Below are positions 1 through 8,261 of a DNA stretch of 50,406 nucleotides, in pieces (the first letter of the stretch is position 1; every line of letters begins with the position of its first letter). Below the pieces are notes generated by a model, which was not told where the DNA came from, searched no databases, and worked only from the letters and a program-made list of their open reading frames with translations. Source of the DNA: Tepidisphaeraceae bacterium (GTDB lineage: Bacteria; Planctomycetota; Phycisphaerae; Tepidisphaerales; Tepidisphaeraceae); contig DASYHQ010000064.1 of assembly GCA_035998445.1 (NCBI GenBank), positions 1 to 50,406 of the forward strand, written 5' to 3'. Both the position numbers and the translations under genes were made by a program.

Positions 1-107
1 CTCCCGCGTACTCGCCCCTGAGGGCTAGGGAGGGGGCCTTCTTGGCGACTCCGAACGGGTAGACCCCCACCCTAGCCCTCCCCCGGCGCAGGCGGGAGAG
101 GGGACCA
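1..107. repeat. Family G inverted repeat, left arm cut by window edge
   Basis: The first ~37 bases and bases 65-107 form two opposed arms. The right arm reads CACCCTAGCCCTCCCCC and ends in a GGCGGGAGAGGGGACC-type hairpin. The same family recurs at 9183-9405, 20794-21003, 24731-24850, 25711-25874 and 43776-43900. It lies downstream of rpiB. Confidence 0.7.
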
Positions 108-168
108 GACCGCAGGCGTGCGTCAAGTATGTGAATGCCCAGGAATGTCCGTCCCACTAGAAAGATAG

Positions 169-247
169 GAGACAGGAAGAGACACAGAAGAGAGGCAGAG
201 GAATACGGGGGGGGAGAGACAGGCAGGAATGCCTGTCCTACAGAAGA
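169..247. repeat. Family A REP-like hairpin (GTAG type)
   Basis: Bases 218-237 form an 8-bp stem with a 4-nt loop (GACAGGCA-GGAA-TGCCTGTC), followed by CTAC. Read on the minus strand this is a GTAG-headed hairpin like E. coli REPs. A G-rich tract precedes it. The same unit flanks the RAYT gene at 27.6-28.2 kb. Confidence 0.8.
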
Positions 248-278
248 AGATGCCGCTAGAGGCGGGACGCGGACGAAA

Positions 279-722
279 TTACTCCGCCGCTTCGATCGCG
301 GCGATTTTCTCGACGCGGCGGACGTGGCGGCCTTCCGATAGCTCGGCGGTCAGGAAGGTCTCGACGATCTTCTTCACGTTCTCCTCGCTCAGCAGATCGG
401 TGCCGAGGCAGACGACGTTGCAGTGGTTGTGCTCGCGCGCGATGCGGGCCGTCACCTCGTCGTGGGCCAGCGCGGCGCGAACGCCTTTGATCTTGTTGGC
501 CACCACCGACATGCCGATGCCGCTGCCGTCGAGCAGGATGCCGACGTCGTACTCACCGCTGGCCACGGCCTTGGAGACCGGGGCGGCGATGTCTGGATAA
601 TCGACCGCGGCGGTGCTGTCGCAGCCGAGGTCCTGCACCGTGTGCCCGGACTTCAGCAGAATCGGCAGCAGCTTGCGCTTCGCATCGTAGCCACGATGGT
701 CGCACGCGATCGCAATCTTCAT
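279..722 (-). CDS. rpiB: Ribose-5-phosphate isomerase B (RpiB/LacAB family)
   Basis: Predicted cytosolic enzyme that interconverts ribose-5-phosphate and ribulose-5-phosphate in the pentose phosphate pathway. The protein of 147 aa starts MKIAIACDHRG, the classic RpiB N-terminus, so the ATG at 722 is chosen over an upstream in-frame codon at 767. The family signature DGSGIGMSVVANK spans residues 65-77, and EHNHCNVVCLG follows near residue 98. Oddity: the position of the catalytic cysteine of E. coli RpiB (ICGTGIG) is Asp65 here. It lies 72 bp downstream of the YrdC-like/phosphatase fusion on the same strand. The order Sua5-phosphatase-RpiB resembles the ywlC-ywlE-ywlF neighbourhood of Bacillus, so co-transcription is likely. 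Confidence 0.93.
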   Translation of the reverse strand: MKIAIACDHRGYDAKRKLLPILLKSGHTVQDLGCDSTAAVDYPDIAAPVSKAVASGEYDVGILLDGSGIGMSVVANKIKGVRAALAHDEVTARIAREHNHCNVVCLGTDLLSEENVKKIVETFLTAELSEGRHVRRVEKIAAIEAAE

Positions 723-794
723 GGGGCGTTCCCTCTCGGCCGCGCGGGTTGGAGCGCGGCCACTCAATTCAGTCTGGTACTTCCGTGGCCAGAG

Positions 795-1910
795 CTACGA
801 AATGTTCAACTCGTCCAGCCGCTTTTCGATTATACCCTTTAGCGAGCCGGCGAGGCTGGTGTAAAGCGCCTGGTCGCCACCGATCGGGTCCTCAATGTCA
901 CCGCTCGGGTCCAGCGTGGTCACCTTATCGCGCGCCGACGGCACGAGCGACAGCACCGCGCCCGCATGCGCCCGGCCCATGGTGAAGATGGCGTCGGCCT
1001 GGTGGATCAATTCGACCGTCAACGCCCGCGACCGGTGGCCCGACAAATCGCCGCCGAGCCCCTTTACCGCTTCCACCGCCTGCGGTGTCGCCCGCGCGCC
1101 GGCCATGGCGAAGCTGCCGGCCGAGATGATGCTGATGCCGCGCTTCTCCAGCGCCATGTCCTCGCCGCCCAGCTTCTTCACCAGGATGGACCGCGCCAGC
1201 GCCTCGGCCATGGGGCTGCGGCAGGTGTTGCCACTGCAGACGAACAAAATCGTGGTCTTCAGCATCTTCTCGATGATGCGCTCGTCGTAGACGCCCTGGC
1301 GGACGATCTCGTAGCGCGAGCCGTTCACGCGAAGCAGCGTCGACGGCTTGTTGTACCGCGTATGGCCGGCATCGAAGATCAAATCGACCTTGCCGTCCAG
1401 CTCCGTCGCCAGCCCGTCGGCCCGCAGCGCGGCGCCCCCGACGGCCGTCAGCACGATCGGGCCACCGGCCTCACCGATCACGTCGGTCGCGATGTTGTCG
1501 TCCGGGCAGCGCAGGACGATGCCACCACCGTCGTACAGGTCGGCCTCGTTCAGGTTCAGCGCCTTGGCCGCCTCGGCGCGCCGGTCGGCAGGCACGTCGA
1601 ACCACAGCCCAACCGGGCCCGGCCATAGCTTCTTCATCATCCGCCGGCCGAGCTCGCTGACCTCGCCGAGGTACTGCATCGCGTCTTCGCGCTTGGCGAG
1701 GTGGATCGTGAACGGCTTGCCCGCCGACGCCTCACCGCGCAGCGCCGCGAGCTTCGCGCGGGCCTCGGCGATGTCCAACCGGCCGGCGGCGCCGTAGACG
1801 GTCTCGGTGGGCAGCACGACAAGGCCACCACTGGTCAGCGTCTGCACGCCGCGGCGCACCTCGGCCTCGTAGTCGCGCACGTCGAGAATGGGAATGACAG
1901 GTACTGGCAT
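795..1910 (-). CDS. YrdC/Sua5-like domain fused to low-molecular-weight protein tyrosine phosphatase
   Basis: Two-domain protein of 371 aa. Residues 1-215 resemble the YrdC/Sua5/TsaC fold that makes threonylcarbamoyl-AMP for tRNA t6A: PTETVYG at 34-40, LWPGPVGL near 95 and RCPDDN near 134. Residues 216-371 are a low-molecular-weight phosphatase with the P-loop CSGNTCRS (Cys225, Arg231) and the acid motif LDPSGDIEDP near the C-terminus. In Bacillus the equivalent genes ywlC and ywlE are separate neighbours next to rpiB, so the fusion fits that conserved order. The YrdC part lacks a clear KxR and the usual SxN (GPIVLTAVGG is found instead), so t6A synthesis is uncertain. The phosphatase domain could act on phosphotyrosine or phosphoarginine. 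The fusion is certain from the open frame. Confidence 0.88.
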   Translation of the reverse strand: MPVPVIPILDVRDYEAEVRRGVQTLTSGGLVVLPTETVYGAAGRLDIAEARAKLAALRGEASAGKPFTIHLAKREDAMQYLGEVSELGRRMMKKLWPGPVGLWFDVPADRRAEAAKALNLNEADLYDGGGIVLRCPDDNIATDVIGEAGGPIVLTAVGGAALRADGLATELDGKVDLIFDAGHTRYNKPSTLLRVNGSRYEIVRQGVYDERIIEKMLKTTILFVCSGNTCRSPMAEALARSILVKKLGGEDMALEKRGISIISAGSFAMAGARATPQAVEAVKGLGGDLSGHRSRALTVELIHQADAIFTMGRAHAGAVLSLVPSARDKVTTLDPSGDIEDPIGGDQALYTSLAGSLKGIIEKRLDELNIS

Positions 1911-1980
1911 CAGGCTTACCCCGTATAAGAGGCGACCCGGCCAGATGTGTCAAGATGGAGAGAGCGTGGGGGCGGGGGAG

Positions 1981-2130
1981 GACATTGCGAATGACCAATG
2001 TCCAAACCCGAATGACCAATCAAATCCCAATAACCAATGACCAAAAGTCCCGCTCGTCTTCATTGGCCATTGGAACTTGGACATTCATTGGTCATTCGGG
2101 TTTGGTCATTGGTCATTGGTCATTCCTTCC
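1981..2130. repeat. Family L inverted repeat (TGACCAATGACC type)
   Basis: The left half is built from ATGACCAATG / CCAAACCCGAATGACC units and the right half from the complement (CATTCGGGTTTGGTCATTGG). Together they can fold into a long imperfect hairpin between the 5' end of the fusion gene and the 3' end of the PA14/PKD gene. A second copy lies at 17436-17562. Confidence 0.8.
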
Positions 2131-2138
2131 GCTTTCCC

Positions 2139-4163
2139 TCATTGGCTCAACGGATCTTCCGGATACTTCTCCTTCAACCGCTGGCGCAGCGCCTTGCTCT
2201 TCTCCGCGTCCGACTTCTCCAACAGCCTCGCGGCGCGGTCGAGCAGCGTGGGGGCGTACGGTGAGTTCGGCACGGCACCGGCGAACGCCTCGGCGACCTT
2301 GGCGGCGGGGACGGGGTGGCCGCTGCGCTCGATGAGCTGCACCTTCAGCACCGCCGGGTAGCCGCTGAGGAAATCGGTCGGAAAGCGGGTCATCCAGTCG
2401 TCCCAAGAGGCGTTGCCGGATTCCCAGTCGTCGTCCTGCAGAAACGCCTCGATCGTCCGCGCCATCGCGCCACTGATCGCGGCCCGCTTTGCGGGCTCAT
2501 CCTTTACATCGACCGCCTCCAGCAGCTTGGCGCCATCGTCCACCCGGCCAGCCAGCACGTAAGCCTGGCCCAGCCGCACGCGGTCGAGCGGCTGGCCCTT
2601 ATCTTTGAACGGTTCAAGCACCGTCACCGCCTTGGCGAAATCACCGGCCGTCCACAACAGCAGCTCGGCCAGTTCCTGGGCGGCGGTGGGTTGAAGGTCG
2701 GAATCGGCCGGCACGCGCTCCCAGAGCGCCACCTTGGCCGCGGCGTCACCGGGCGCTTCGCGCAGGACATCGAGCACCGCGGCACGGTCGGCGTGCTTCT
2801 TTTCCGTCGCGATGCGCACGGCCACCGCGCGGGCGGCGTCGGGCTTGCCCCCTTCGCTCAGCAGGTCGGCGGCGGGCGCGAGCCAGTTCAACGGCATCTT
2901 GCCCACGTCGTACTCCGCCACGATTTCCGCAAACACGCTCGCCGCCTCCGACGGTGGCGCCAGCGGGTTACCGCGGAATGCGTCGTAGTCGCGGGCGACG
3001 TGGAACTGCGTGGTCTGGGCATCGCTGTTGTTGCCGATGCGGGCCGTCACGCGCACGGGGTAGACGCCCTGCGTGACGTAGACGTGGTCGACCGTTGCGC
3101 CGGTGGCCGTCTGGCCATCGCCAAAGTCCCACGCGAATTTCGCGCCCGACATTCCTGCGGGCAGTCGGCCGGTGAACTTGTAGCGATGGGCGTAGTTGCC
3201 GGCCGTCCAGCTCTCGCTGACGTGGTCGGCCGTGAAGTCGGCCACCAGCGGCTTCTTCTGCTGTTCCAGTGGCCCGGCGACCGCGCCGAACGCGGCGCCG
3301 GTCTCGGCCCGGCCGATCACGTCGTACTTGGTGGCGGTGGGGGGCTTCCAGGCGAGCGTGAACCGCGTGTCGCCACCGTAGTCGACGTGATAGAAGAGCA
3401 GATCGTGCCGGCCGCGCGTCAGCTTGACCTTGCCGTGGTGCCGCGCGTCGCCCGGGCCGATGCGCGCAAACACTAGCGGTTTGCCGGCGACGTACAGCGC
3501 GCCCACATCATCCACGCTGATCGCAAATTCATACTCGCCATCGACGGCGGCAAAGATCGCGCCGGATAGCTTGGAAACGACCTGTTGCTGCTCGCCGAAC
3601 GGGTTGTACCCGAGCATGCCCGAGCCCAGGTACTTGCTGCCGATGTGGTCGCCACCTTTGTCCCACGCGGCCTCGATGGCGTCGAACCCGCCCACCTGCC
3701 CGCCCTTGTGGATGCGGCTTTCCATCAGCAGCGCCGCCCGCGCCTTCAGCGGTTCGGGCTTCTTGTCGTCCAGCTTCTTGTTGCCGAAGTAGGCGTAAAA
3801 CTTCTGCTCCCCCTGCGGCATGGCGAACGCCACGCGCACCACATCGCCCGGCCCGGCGAACAGCACACGGCTCGGCACCAGCTTGCCGTCATCGGTGGCG
3901 ATGCGCAAGTCGCGGCCCTTGGCGTCGGCGTGACCGGCGGTGTAGATGTCGGCCCAGCCCACGTCTTCGCCGGTCGGCCGATTCGCGTCCCACTTCACCT
4001 CTAAGGCCCGCCGATACGGCCACGCGGCGTCGAACCAGGCGGCGGTTGCGATCTGGGGCAAACACAGCAGGACGAAGACAAAACAACCACAAAGGCACGA
4101 CGCCACGAAGCGGTTGCCGGCCGTTCGAGAGGCGCATCGGGGTTGCACGTCTGCGTGGTTCAT
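2139..4163 (-). CDS. Exported PA14/PKD/TPR-type protein
   Basis: Predicted exported protein of 674 aa, function unknown. The ATG at 4163 is chosen because an open frame further upstream would overlap the divergent HAD gene. Residues ~20-42 form a signal peptide (FVASCLCGCFVFVLLCLPQI, then TATAAW-like cleavage region). Next comes a DUF2341-like segment (AWPYRRALEVKWD, then FYAYFGN) and a PA14-like beta region (DGEYEFAISVDDVGALYV). A PKD domain follows with the hallmark WDFGDGQTATG. The C-terminal third is helical TPR-like repeats. Such architecture suggests a cell-surface or periplasmic binding role. The start lies 25 bp from the start of the divergent HAD gene, so the two promoters must overlap. 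Confidence 0.82.
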   Translation of the reverse strand: MNHADVQPRCASRTAGNRFVASCLCGCFVFVLLCLPQIATAAWFDAAWPYRRALEVKWDANRPTGEDVGWADIYTAGHADAKGRDLRIATDDGKLVPSRVLFAGPGDVVRVAFAMPQGEQKFYAYFGNKKLDDKKPEPLKARAALLMESRIHKGGQVGGFDAIEAAWDKGGDHIGSKYLGSGMLGYNPFGEQQQVVSKLSGAIFAAVDGEYEFAISVDDVGALYVAGKPLVFARIGPGDARHHGKVKLTRGRHDLLFYHVDYGGDTRFTLAWKPPTATKYDVIGRAETGAAFGAVAGPLEQQKKPLVADFTADHVSESWTAGNYAHRYKFTGRLPAGMSGAKFAWDFGDGQTATGATVDHVYVTQGVYPVRVTARIGNNSDAQTTQFHVARDYDAFRGNPLAPPSEAASVFAEIVAEYDVGKMPLNWLAPAADLLSEGGKPDAARAVAVRIATEKKHADRAAVLDVLREAPGDAAAKVALWERVPADSDLQPTAAQELAELLLWTAGDFAKAVTVLEPFKDKGQPLDRVRLGQAYVLAGRVDDGAKLLEAVDVKDEPAKRAAISGAMARTIEAFLQDDDWESGNASWDDWMTRFPTDFLSGYPAVLKVQLIERSGHPVPAAKVAEAFAGAVPNSPYAPTLLDRAARLLEKSDAEKSKALRQRLKEKYPEDPLSQ

Positions 4164-4188
4164 CAGTTGTGTTACAGTCCGCCGCACG

Positions 4189-4788
4189 ATGACGTTGATG
4201 GTACCGCAAGCGATTCTATTCGACATGGATGGCACGCTGACCCGGCCGATGCTCGACTTCGACGCGATCAAGGCCGAGATGGGCATTGGCGATCGCGCGA
4301 TCCTGGAAGCGATGGACGAGATGTCGCCGGCGGACCGGCAGCGGTGCGAGATCATCCTCGATCGGCACGAGGAACTGGCCGCCGAGGGGTCGGAGTTGAA
4401 CGAGAACTGCATGCTGGTGCTGAACGACCTGCGCCGCCGGGGGCTGCGCATCGCGTTGATCACGCGCAACAGCGGGCGCAGCGTAGAGACGGTGCTGGCC
4501 AAGCACGGGCTATCGTTCGAGTGCGTGATCGCGCGCGAGACTTGCACGCCCAAGCCTGATCCGGCGCCGCTGTTCATGGCCTGCCAGATGCTGGGTGTGC
4601 CACCGGCAGGGGCTTGGATGATCGGGGATGGCCGGTACGATATCGAGGCGGGCCAGGCGGCGGGCATCAGCACGGTGTGGGTTAGCCACGGCAAGCCGCG
4701 TCGGTTCACCGCTGAGCCTACGATGGAGGTAAGCGACCTGTGCGAACTGCAGGCGCTGGTCCGCAACGTTTTTGAAGGAGCGAAATGA
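4189..4788 (+). CDS. HAD-superfamily hydrolase (phosphatase-like)
   Basis: Cytosolic HAD hydrolase of 199 aa, probably a small-molecule phosphatase. Motif I is FDMDGTLTRP near residue 10, with the nucleophile and acid aspartates DxD. Motif II is the Thr/Ser in ALITRNSGRS, and motif III/IV includes KPDP and MIGDGRYDIEAGQAAG near residues 145-155. The order and spacing fit a phosphoglycolate phosphatase/beta-phosphoglucomutase-like protein, but the substrate cannot be told. The start at 4189 is the first ATG; MVPQ at 4198 is an alternative. The stop codon overlaps the ATG of the downstream lipoprotein gene (ATGA at 4785-4788), so the two are translationally coupled. Confidence 0.88.
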   Translation: MTLMVPQAILFDMDGTLTRPMLDFDAIKAEMGIGDRAILEAMDEMSPADRQRCEIILDRHEELAAEGSELNENCMLVLNDLRRRGLRIALITRNSGRSVETVLAKHGLSFECVIARETCTPKPDPAPLFMACQMLGVPPAGAWMIGDGRYDIEAGQAAGISTVWVSHGKPRRFTAEPTMEVSDLCELQALVRNVFEGAK

Positions 4789-5654
4789 AATCGATCGTCC
4801 TCGGTATCGCGTTGATCACCGCCACCACCGTCGGCTGCGCCAACGGGCAGCCCGCCGAGCCCGCGGCGCCACAGCAACCGACGTTGTCGCCCCCGGCGCA
4901 ATCGCCGCAGGAGCCGCAGACGGGCGCCGCGAACACCGAACCCGCCGCCGCGGCGGCCGTCCCGGCGGCGAATCAGCCGGCGTCGGTGGATGAGGCGCTG
5001 GACCGTCTCGATGCGCTCGGCAAAGCCCTGAAGGATTTCAAGGCGGCCGTCACGCTGACCGAGATCGACAACACCAGCGGCAGCGACACTGCCCGCAACG
5101 GCAACGTGATCTACCAGACCACCCCCGACGGCAACTCGCGCATCCGCGTGTCGTTCTTAACCAAGGACGAAGGCACGAAACGCTTCGACGAGCGCATCGA
5201 ATACGTCCTGCAGAACGGCGTGCTGATCGACCGCAACTACGAGACGAAGACCGAGGTTCGCCGGCAGGTGTTGAAGCCGGGCGAGAAGGCCAACCTGCTG
5301 AAGCTGGGCGAGGGCCCGTTCCCGCTGCCGATTGGCCAGGACAAGGCCGAGGTGCATCGCCTGTTCGAGGTGACGCAGATCCCGCTGACGCCCGACGACC
5401 CGCAGAACAGCGTGCACCTGAAGTTGACGCCAAGGCCCGACACGCAGTTCGCGACCAAGTTCACCGCCATCGACGTGTGGGTGGACGACCAGACCGACTT
5501 CCCCGTCCGCATCGACGCCGAGGATGCCAACCAGACCAGCGTGCGCAAGACCGAGTTTTCCGACGTCCAAACGAACAGCGGCGCTGCCGACAACGATTTT
5601 AAGCTGGAAGAAGTCGAAAACTGGAACATGCGCACGGAGGAGTTTGCGGAGTAA
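4785..5654 (+). CDS. Lipoprotein, DUF1571-like
   Basis: Predicted lipoprotein of 289 aa. The N-terminus MKSIVLGIALITATTVGCAN is a lipoprotein signal with the lipobox cysteine at residue 18. A Pro/Ala/Gln-rich linker (residues 20-65) precedes a beta-rich domain of about 200 residues. That domain, including LDALGKALKDFKAAVTLTEID and RIRVSFLTKDEG, looks like the planctomycete DUF1571 family, which is related in fold to LolA-type lipid-binding proteins. The family name is from memory of the pattern and is moderately sure. The role may be outer-membrane or lipoprotein handling. It is coupled to the HAD gene by a 4-bp overlap. Confidence 0.82.
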   Translation: MKSIVLGIALITATTVGCANGQPAEPAAPQQPTLSPPAQSPQEPQTGAANTEPAAAAAVPAANQPASVDEALDRLDALGKALKDFKAAVTLTEIDNTSGSDTARNGNVIYQTTPDGNSRIRVSFLTKDEGTKRFDERIEYVLQNGVLIDRNYETKTEVRRQVLKPGEKANLLKLGEGPFPLPIGQDKAEVHRLFEVTQIPLTPDDPQNSVHLKLTPRPDTQFATKFTAIDVWVDDQTDFPVRIDAEDANQTSVRKTEFSDVQTNSGAADNDFKLEEVENWNMRTEEFAE

Positions 5655-5685
5655 TGGAGCGAATCGCCGACGGAGAGAGCCGCTC

Positions 5686-5780
5686 TTCTGTAGGACAGGC
5701 ATTCCTGCCTGTCTCTCCCCCTGTTCTTTCTCCCCCCGTATTCTCTCTTCCGTGGCACAGACATTCTTGTCTGTGTCTTC
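5686..5780. repeat. Two family A hairpins, GTAG and GTGG subtypes
   Basis: At 5694-5713 the GTAG-headed hairpin GACAGGCA-TTCC-TGCCTGTC appears, then a C-rich tract. At 5757-5776 a second hairpin CACAGACA-TTCT-TGTCTGTG is headed by GTGG. The base changes between the two stems are paired, so both stems are preserved. Confidence 0.85.
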
Positions 5781-5814
5781 CCCCGGCTTCCCTTCTTTCG
5801 CCTGCAATGATTCA

Positions 5815-6933
5815 ATGAATAGCCAGATGCAGACCCTCAACATCGGCATTATCGGCGCCGGCGCGATCGCACTGGCCAACCACGTCCCCGGCTTCGCGCT
5901 CTGCGACGATGTCCGCGTCACCGCGCTCTGCGACAGCAACGCGCAGACGCTGGCGCAGGCGGCCCAGAAGTACGGCGTCAGCAAAACGTTCGAGCGGTGG
6001 GAAGATTTACTGGCTCAGGAGGACGTGCACGCGGTGGTGGTGGCGACGCCGAACTTCCTGCACGCGCCGATCACGATCGCCGCCGCCCGCGCGGGCAAGC
6101 ACGTGTTGTGCGAGAAGCCGATCGCGATGAATGTTGCAGAGGCGGTCGCGATGGCGCGGGCCTGCGACGTTGCTGGCGTTCGTCACATGACGGCGTTCAC
6201 ATACCGCTTCGTGCCGGCGATGCGGTACATGACGCACCTCGTCCGCCGGGGGGATATTGGCCAGCCGTACCATTTTCGGGCGCAGCGGTTTCAGGACTGG
6301 GGCGATCGCAATCTTGGCTGGCGGCAGGTGAAGAAGCTGGCCGGCTCCGGTGAACTGGGCGACATGCTCACGCACCGCATCGACTACGGCCACCTGCTCG
6401 TCGGGCCGATCGAACGGCTCGTCTCCGACCAACAGCGCTTCCTCGACACGCGCGCCGGCAACACGCCGTCGGACCTGGACGATTGGGTCGCAATCATGGC
6501 CCGCTTCACCACCGGCGCCACCGGCATGCTGGAGAGCACCAAACTCGCCACCGGTCGCGGCGAGGGACACTACGGCCTGGACCTGGCCGAGGTGAACGGC
6601 CCCGGCGGCACGCTCGCGTTCACAACGCAGAAGCCGCTCGAACTGAAGATCGGCCGCCCCGGCGCGAAGGACCTGGAAACCGTGATGGTGCCGGCCGAGT
6701 TCCTCGTCTACCCCGGCTCGAATCGCGACCCCAAGCAGGGCGACCCCGTGGCGACGTTCCGGTACGATCAGAACGTCGAGTTCATCAACGCCATCCGCGA
6801 CGGCCGCGATTGCAGTCCTAATTTGTGGGACGGCGCCGCGGTTCAGGCCGTGATGGACGCCGCGATTCAGTCGGCCGATGAACGCCGCTGGGTGGATGTG
6901 CCGCGGGTGGCAAGATCAATCGCTTCGCCATAG
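5815..6933 (+). CDS. Gfo/Idh/MocA-family oxidoreductase
   Basis: NAD(P)-dependent dehydrogenase of 372 aa. The Rossmann motif is GIIGAGAIA near residue 11, and the family EKP motif (HVLCEKPIAMN) lies near residue 100. The C-terminal half is the alpha/beta substrate domain, with DMLTHRIDYGHLL supplying the usual Asp/His region. Substrates in this family are sugars, inositols or related alcohols; nothing here fixes which. I place the start at the ATG at 5815; MQTLN at 5827 is equally possible. Any longer reading frame upstream would run through the repeat at 5686-5780 and is not credible. It is a single-gene unit between repeats. Confidence 0.9.
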   Translation: MNSQMQTLNIGIIGAGAIALANHVPGFALCDDVRVTALCDSNAQTLAQAAQKYGVSKTFERWEDLLAQEDVHAVVVATPNFLHAPITIAAARAGKHVLCEKPIAMNVAEAVAMARACDVAGVRHMTAFTYRFVPAMRYMTHLVRRGDIGQPYHFRAQRFQDWGDRNLGWRQVKKLAGSGELGDMLTHRIDYGHLLVGPIERLVSDQQRFLDTRAGNTPSDLDDWVAIMARFTTGATGMLESTKLATGRGEGHYGLDLAEVNGPGGTLAFTTQKPLELKIGRPGAKDLETVMVPAEFLVYPGSNRDPKQGDPVATFRYDQNVEFINAIRDGRDCSPNLWDGAAVQAVMDAAIQSADERRWVDVPRVARSIASP

Positions 6934-7006
6934 TAGGGTGCGACCGGCGGCTTGCCCGCTCATGCCTACCGGGATTTTCGATCGGACAACGGCTTACTCG
7001 CACCTC

Positions 7007-7088
7007 GTCATCCTGAGGTACTCCGAAGGATCTCCCCCCGTATTCACACGTGGGACGGAAGAGATCCTTCGGAGTACCTTAGGATGAC
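7007..7088. repeat. Family I inverted repeat
   Basis: Arms 7007-7033 (GTCATCCTGAGGTACTCCGA...) and 7062-7088 are near-perfect inverted copies around a 28-base spacer that contains CCCCCGTATTCACACG. A second full copy lies at 19632-19714. Half copies lie at 18197-18220 and around the nested element at 11.0-11.2 kb. Confidence 0.85.
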
Positions 7089-7115
7089 GGACTTTTGACT
7101 TGGAACGCACTCACT

Positions 7116-7835
7116 ATGAACAAATCCTCAATCGTAACCGGCGCAGGCAGTGGCGTGGGCCGTGCCGTGGCATTACGCATGGCCAGCGAAGGTTGGACGG
7201 TCGCGCTCGTCGGCCGGACTGCGGCATCGCTTGATGAGACGAAGCAATTGGCCGCCGGCAACAGCGACCGCCTGCACGTCTACCCCTGCGACATCGCCGA
7301 CGCCACCGCGGTGGACGGTGTGGTCGCGGCGGTCGTGAAGCAGTTCGGCACGATCGCGGCCCTGATCAACTGCGCCGGCACGAACATCGGCAAGCGGTCG
7401 TTGGAAGTCGTCAACAGCGCCGACTTCCAGCAGGTGATCGACACGAACCTCGGCGGCACGTTCCACTTCGTGCGGGCCGTGCTGCCAGGCATGCGGTCGG
7501 CCAACAGTGGCACGATCGTCAATATCGTCTCCGACGCCGGCCTGATCGCCAACGCCAAGGCGGGCCCGGCTTACGTGGCCAGCAAATTCGCGGTGACAGG
7601 GCTGACGCAGTCGATTAACACCGAGGAACGCGCCCGCGGCATCCGCGCCTGCGCCATCTTCCCCGGCGACATCGCCACGCCGTTGCTCGACAAGCGCCCC
7701 GTGCCACCCCCGGCCGAGGCGCGGGTGAAGATGCTGCAGCCGGATGATCTGGCCGACTGCGTGATGCTCTGCGTGAACCTGCCGGCGCGGGCACTGGTGG
7801 AACAACTGGTGATCCGGCCGACGGTGGGGGGGTAG
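7116..7835 (+). CDS. Short-chain dehydrogenase/reductase (SDR)
   Basis: Classical SDR of 239 aa. The cofactor-binding glycine motif TGAGSGVG starts near residue 7, and NCAG lies near residue 86. The catalytic YVASK motif is near residue 152, with the preceding NIVSDAG segment supplying the serine. C-terminal residues IFPGDIATPLL fit the family. The start MNKSSIVTG (7116) puts the first beta strand at the usual place; a 7-residue longer frame begins at 7095 but adds nothing family-like. The substrate is unknown. The gene lies just 27 bp after a family I repeat and is followed by a nested repeat. Confidence 0.9.
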   Translation: MNKSSIVTGAGSGVGRAVALRMASEGWTVALVGRTAASLDETKQLAAGNSDRLHVYPCDIADATAVDGVVAAVVKQFGTIAALINCAGTNIGKRSLEVVNSADFQQVIDTNLGGTFHFVRAVLPGMRSANSGTIVNIVSDAGLIANAKAGPAYVASKFAVTGLTQSINTEERARGIRACAIFPGDIATPLLDKRPVPPPAEARVKMLQPDDLADCVMLCVNLPARALVEQLVIRPTVGG

Positions 7836-7847
7836 AAAGCGGGAATT

Positions 7848-8215
7848 TACCGCGGAGACGCGGAGGACGCGGAGGACGCGGAGGACGCGGAGATGGGGGG
7901 AGAGAAGCGGGCGAGCGGAGCGTAAAAGCGTGTGAAAGATTGCGGCCGCGTCCCGCTCCGACCGTGGCATGGGCGTCTCGCCCATGCTCGTAGTAAGGCC
8001 GGAAGGCGGGATTCATAGCAGCGGCTTGGTCAGCGCAGTGCTCAGTAAATTGTGCTCCCCGTTCCAGTCTACACGCATGGGCGAGACGCCCATGCCACGG
8101 TGAAGACCGGACCGGCCGGTGCACTTTCAGAATGACGAGTGCTCTCCGTGCGGCCCATTCGTCTCTTCTCCCTCCCTCTCCGCGTCCTCCGCGTCTTTAC
8201 GGTTCACCCTCTTTA
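7848..8215. repeat. Nested repeat: family J' arms enclosing E-like and B elements
   Basis: The outer left arm (7848-7885) is a run of CGGAGGACG units and the outer right arm (8176-8215) is its complement, ending TTTACGGTTCACCCTCTTT. Inside are degenerate family E ends. At the centre, 7962-8101, are two GTGG-headed hairpins (CATGGGCG-TCT-CGCCCATG) facing each other. The order of layers matches that at 10978-11362. Confidence 0.8.
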
Positions 8216-8261
8216 CATCTCGGGCCTTCCCATCGTCCCCCCTCGCGGTTGAAATGCGGCC

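Noticed and set aside
3946-4188. Upstream extension of the HAD hydrolase frame and of the 2139-4163 frame to 4901
   Set aside because: Both would overlap the other gene on the opposite strand by hundreds of bases. The family N-termini (FDMDGTL, signal peptide) fit the shorter starts.
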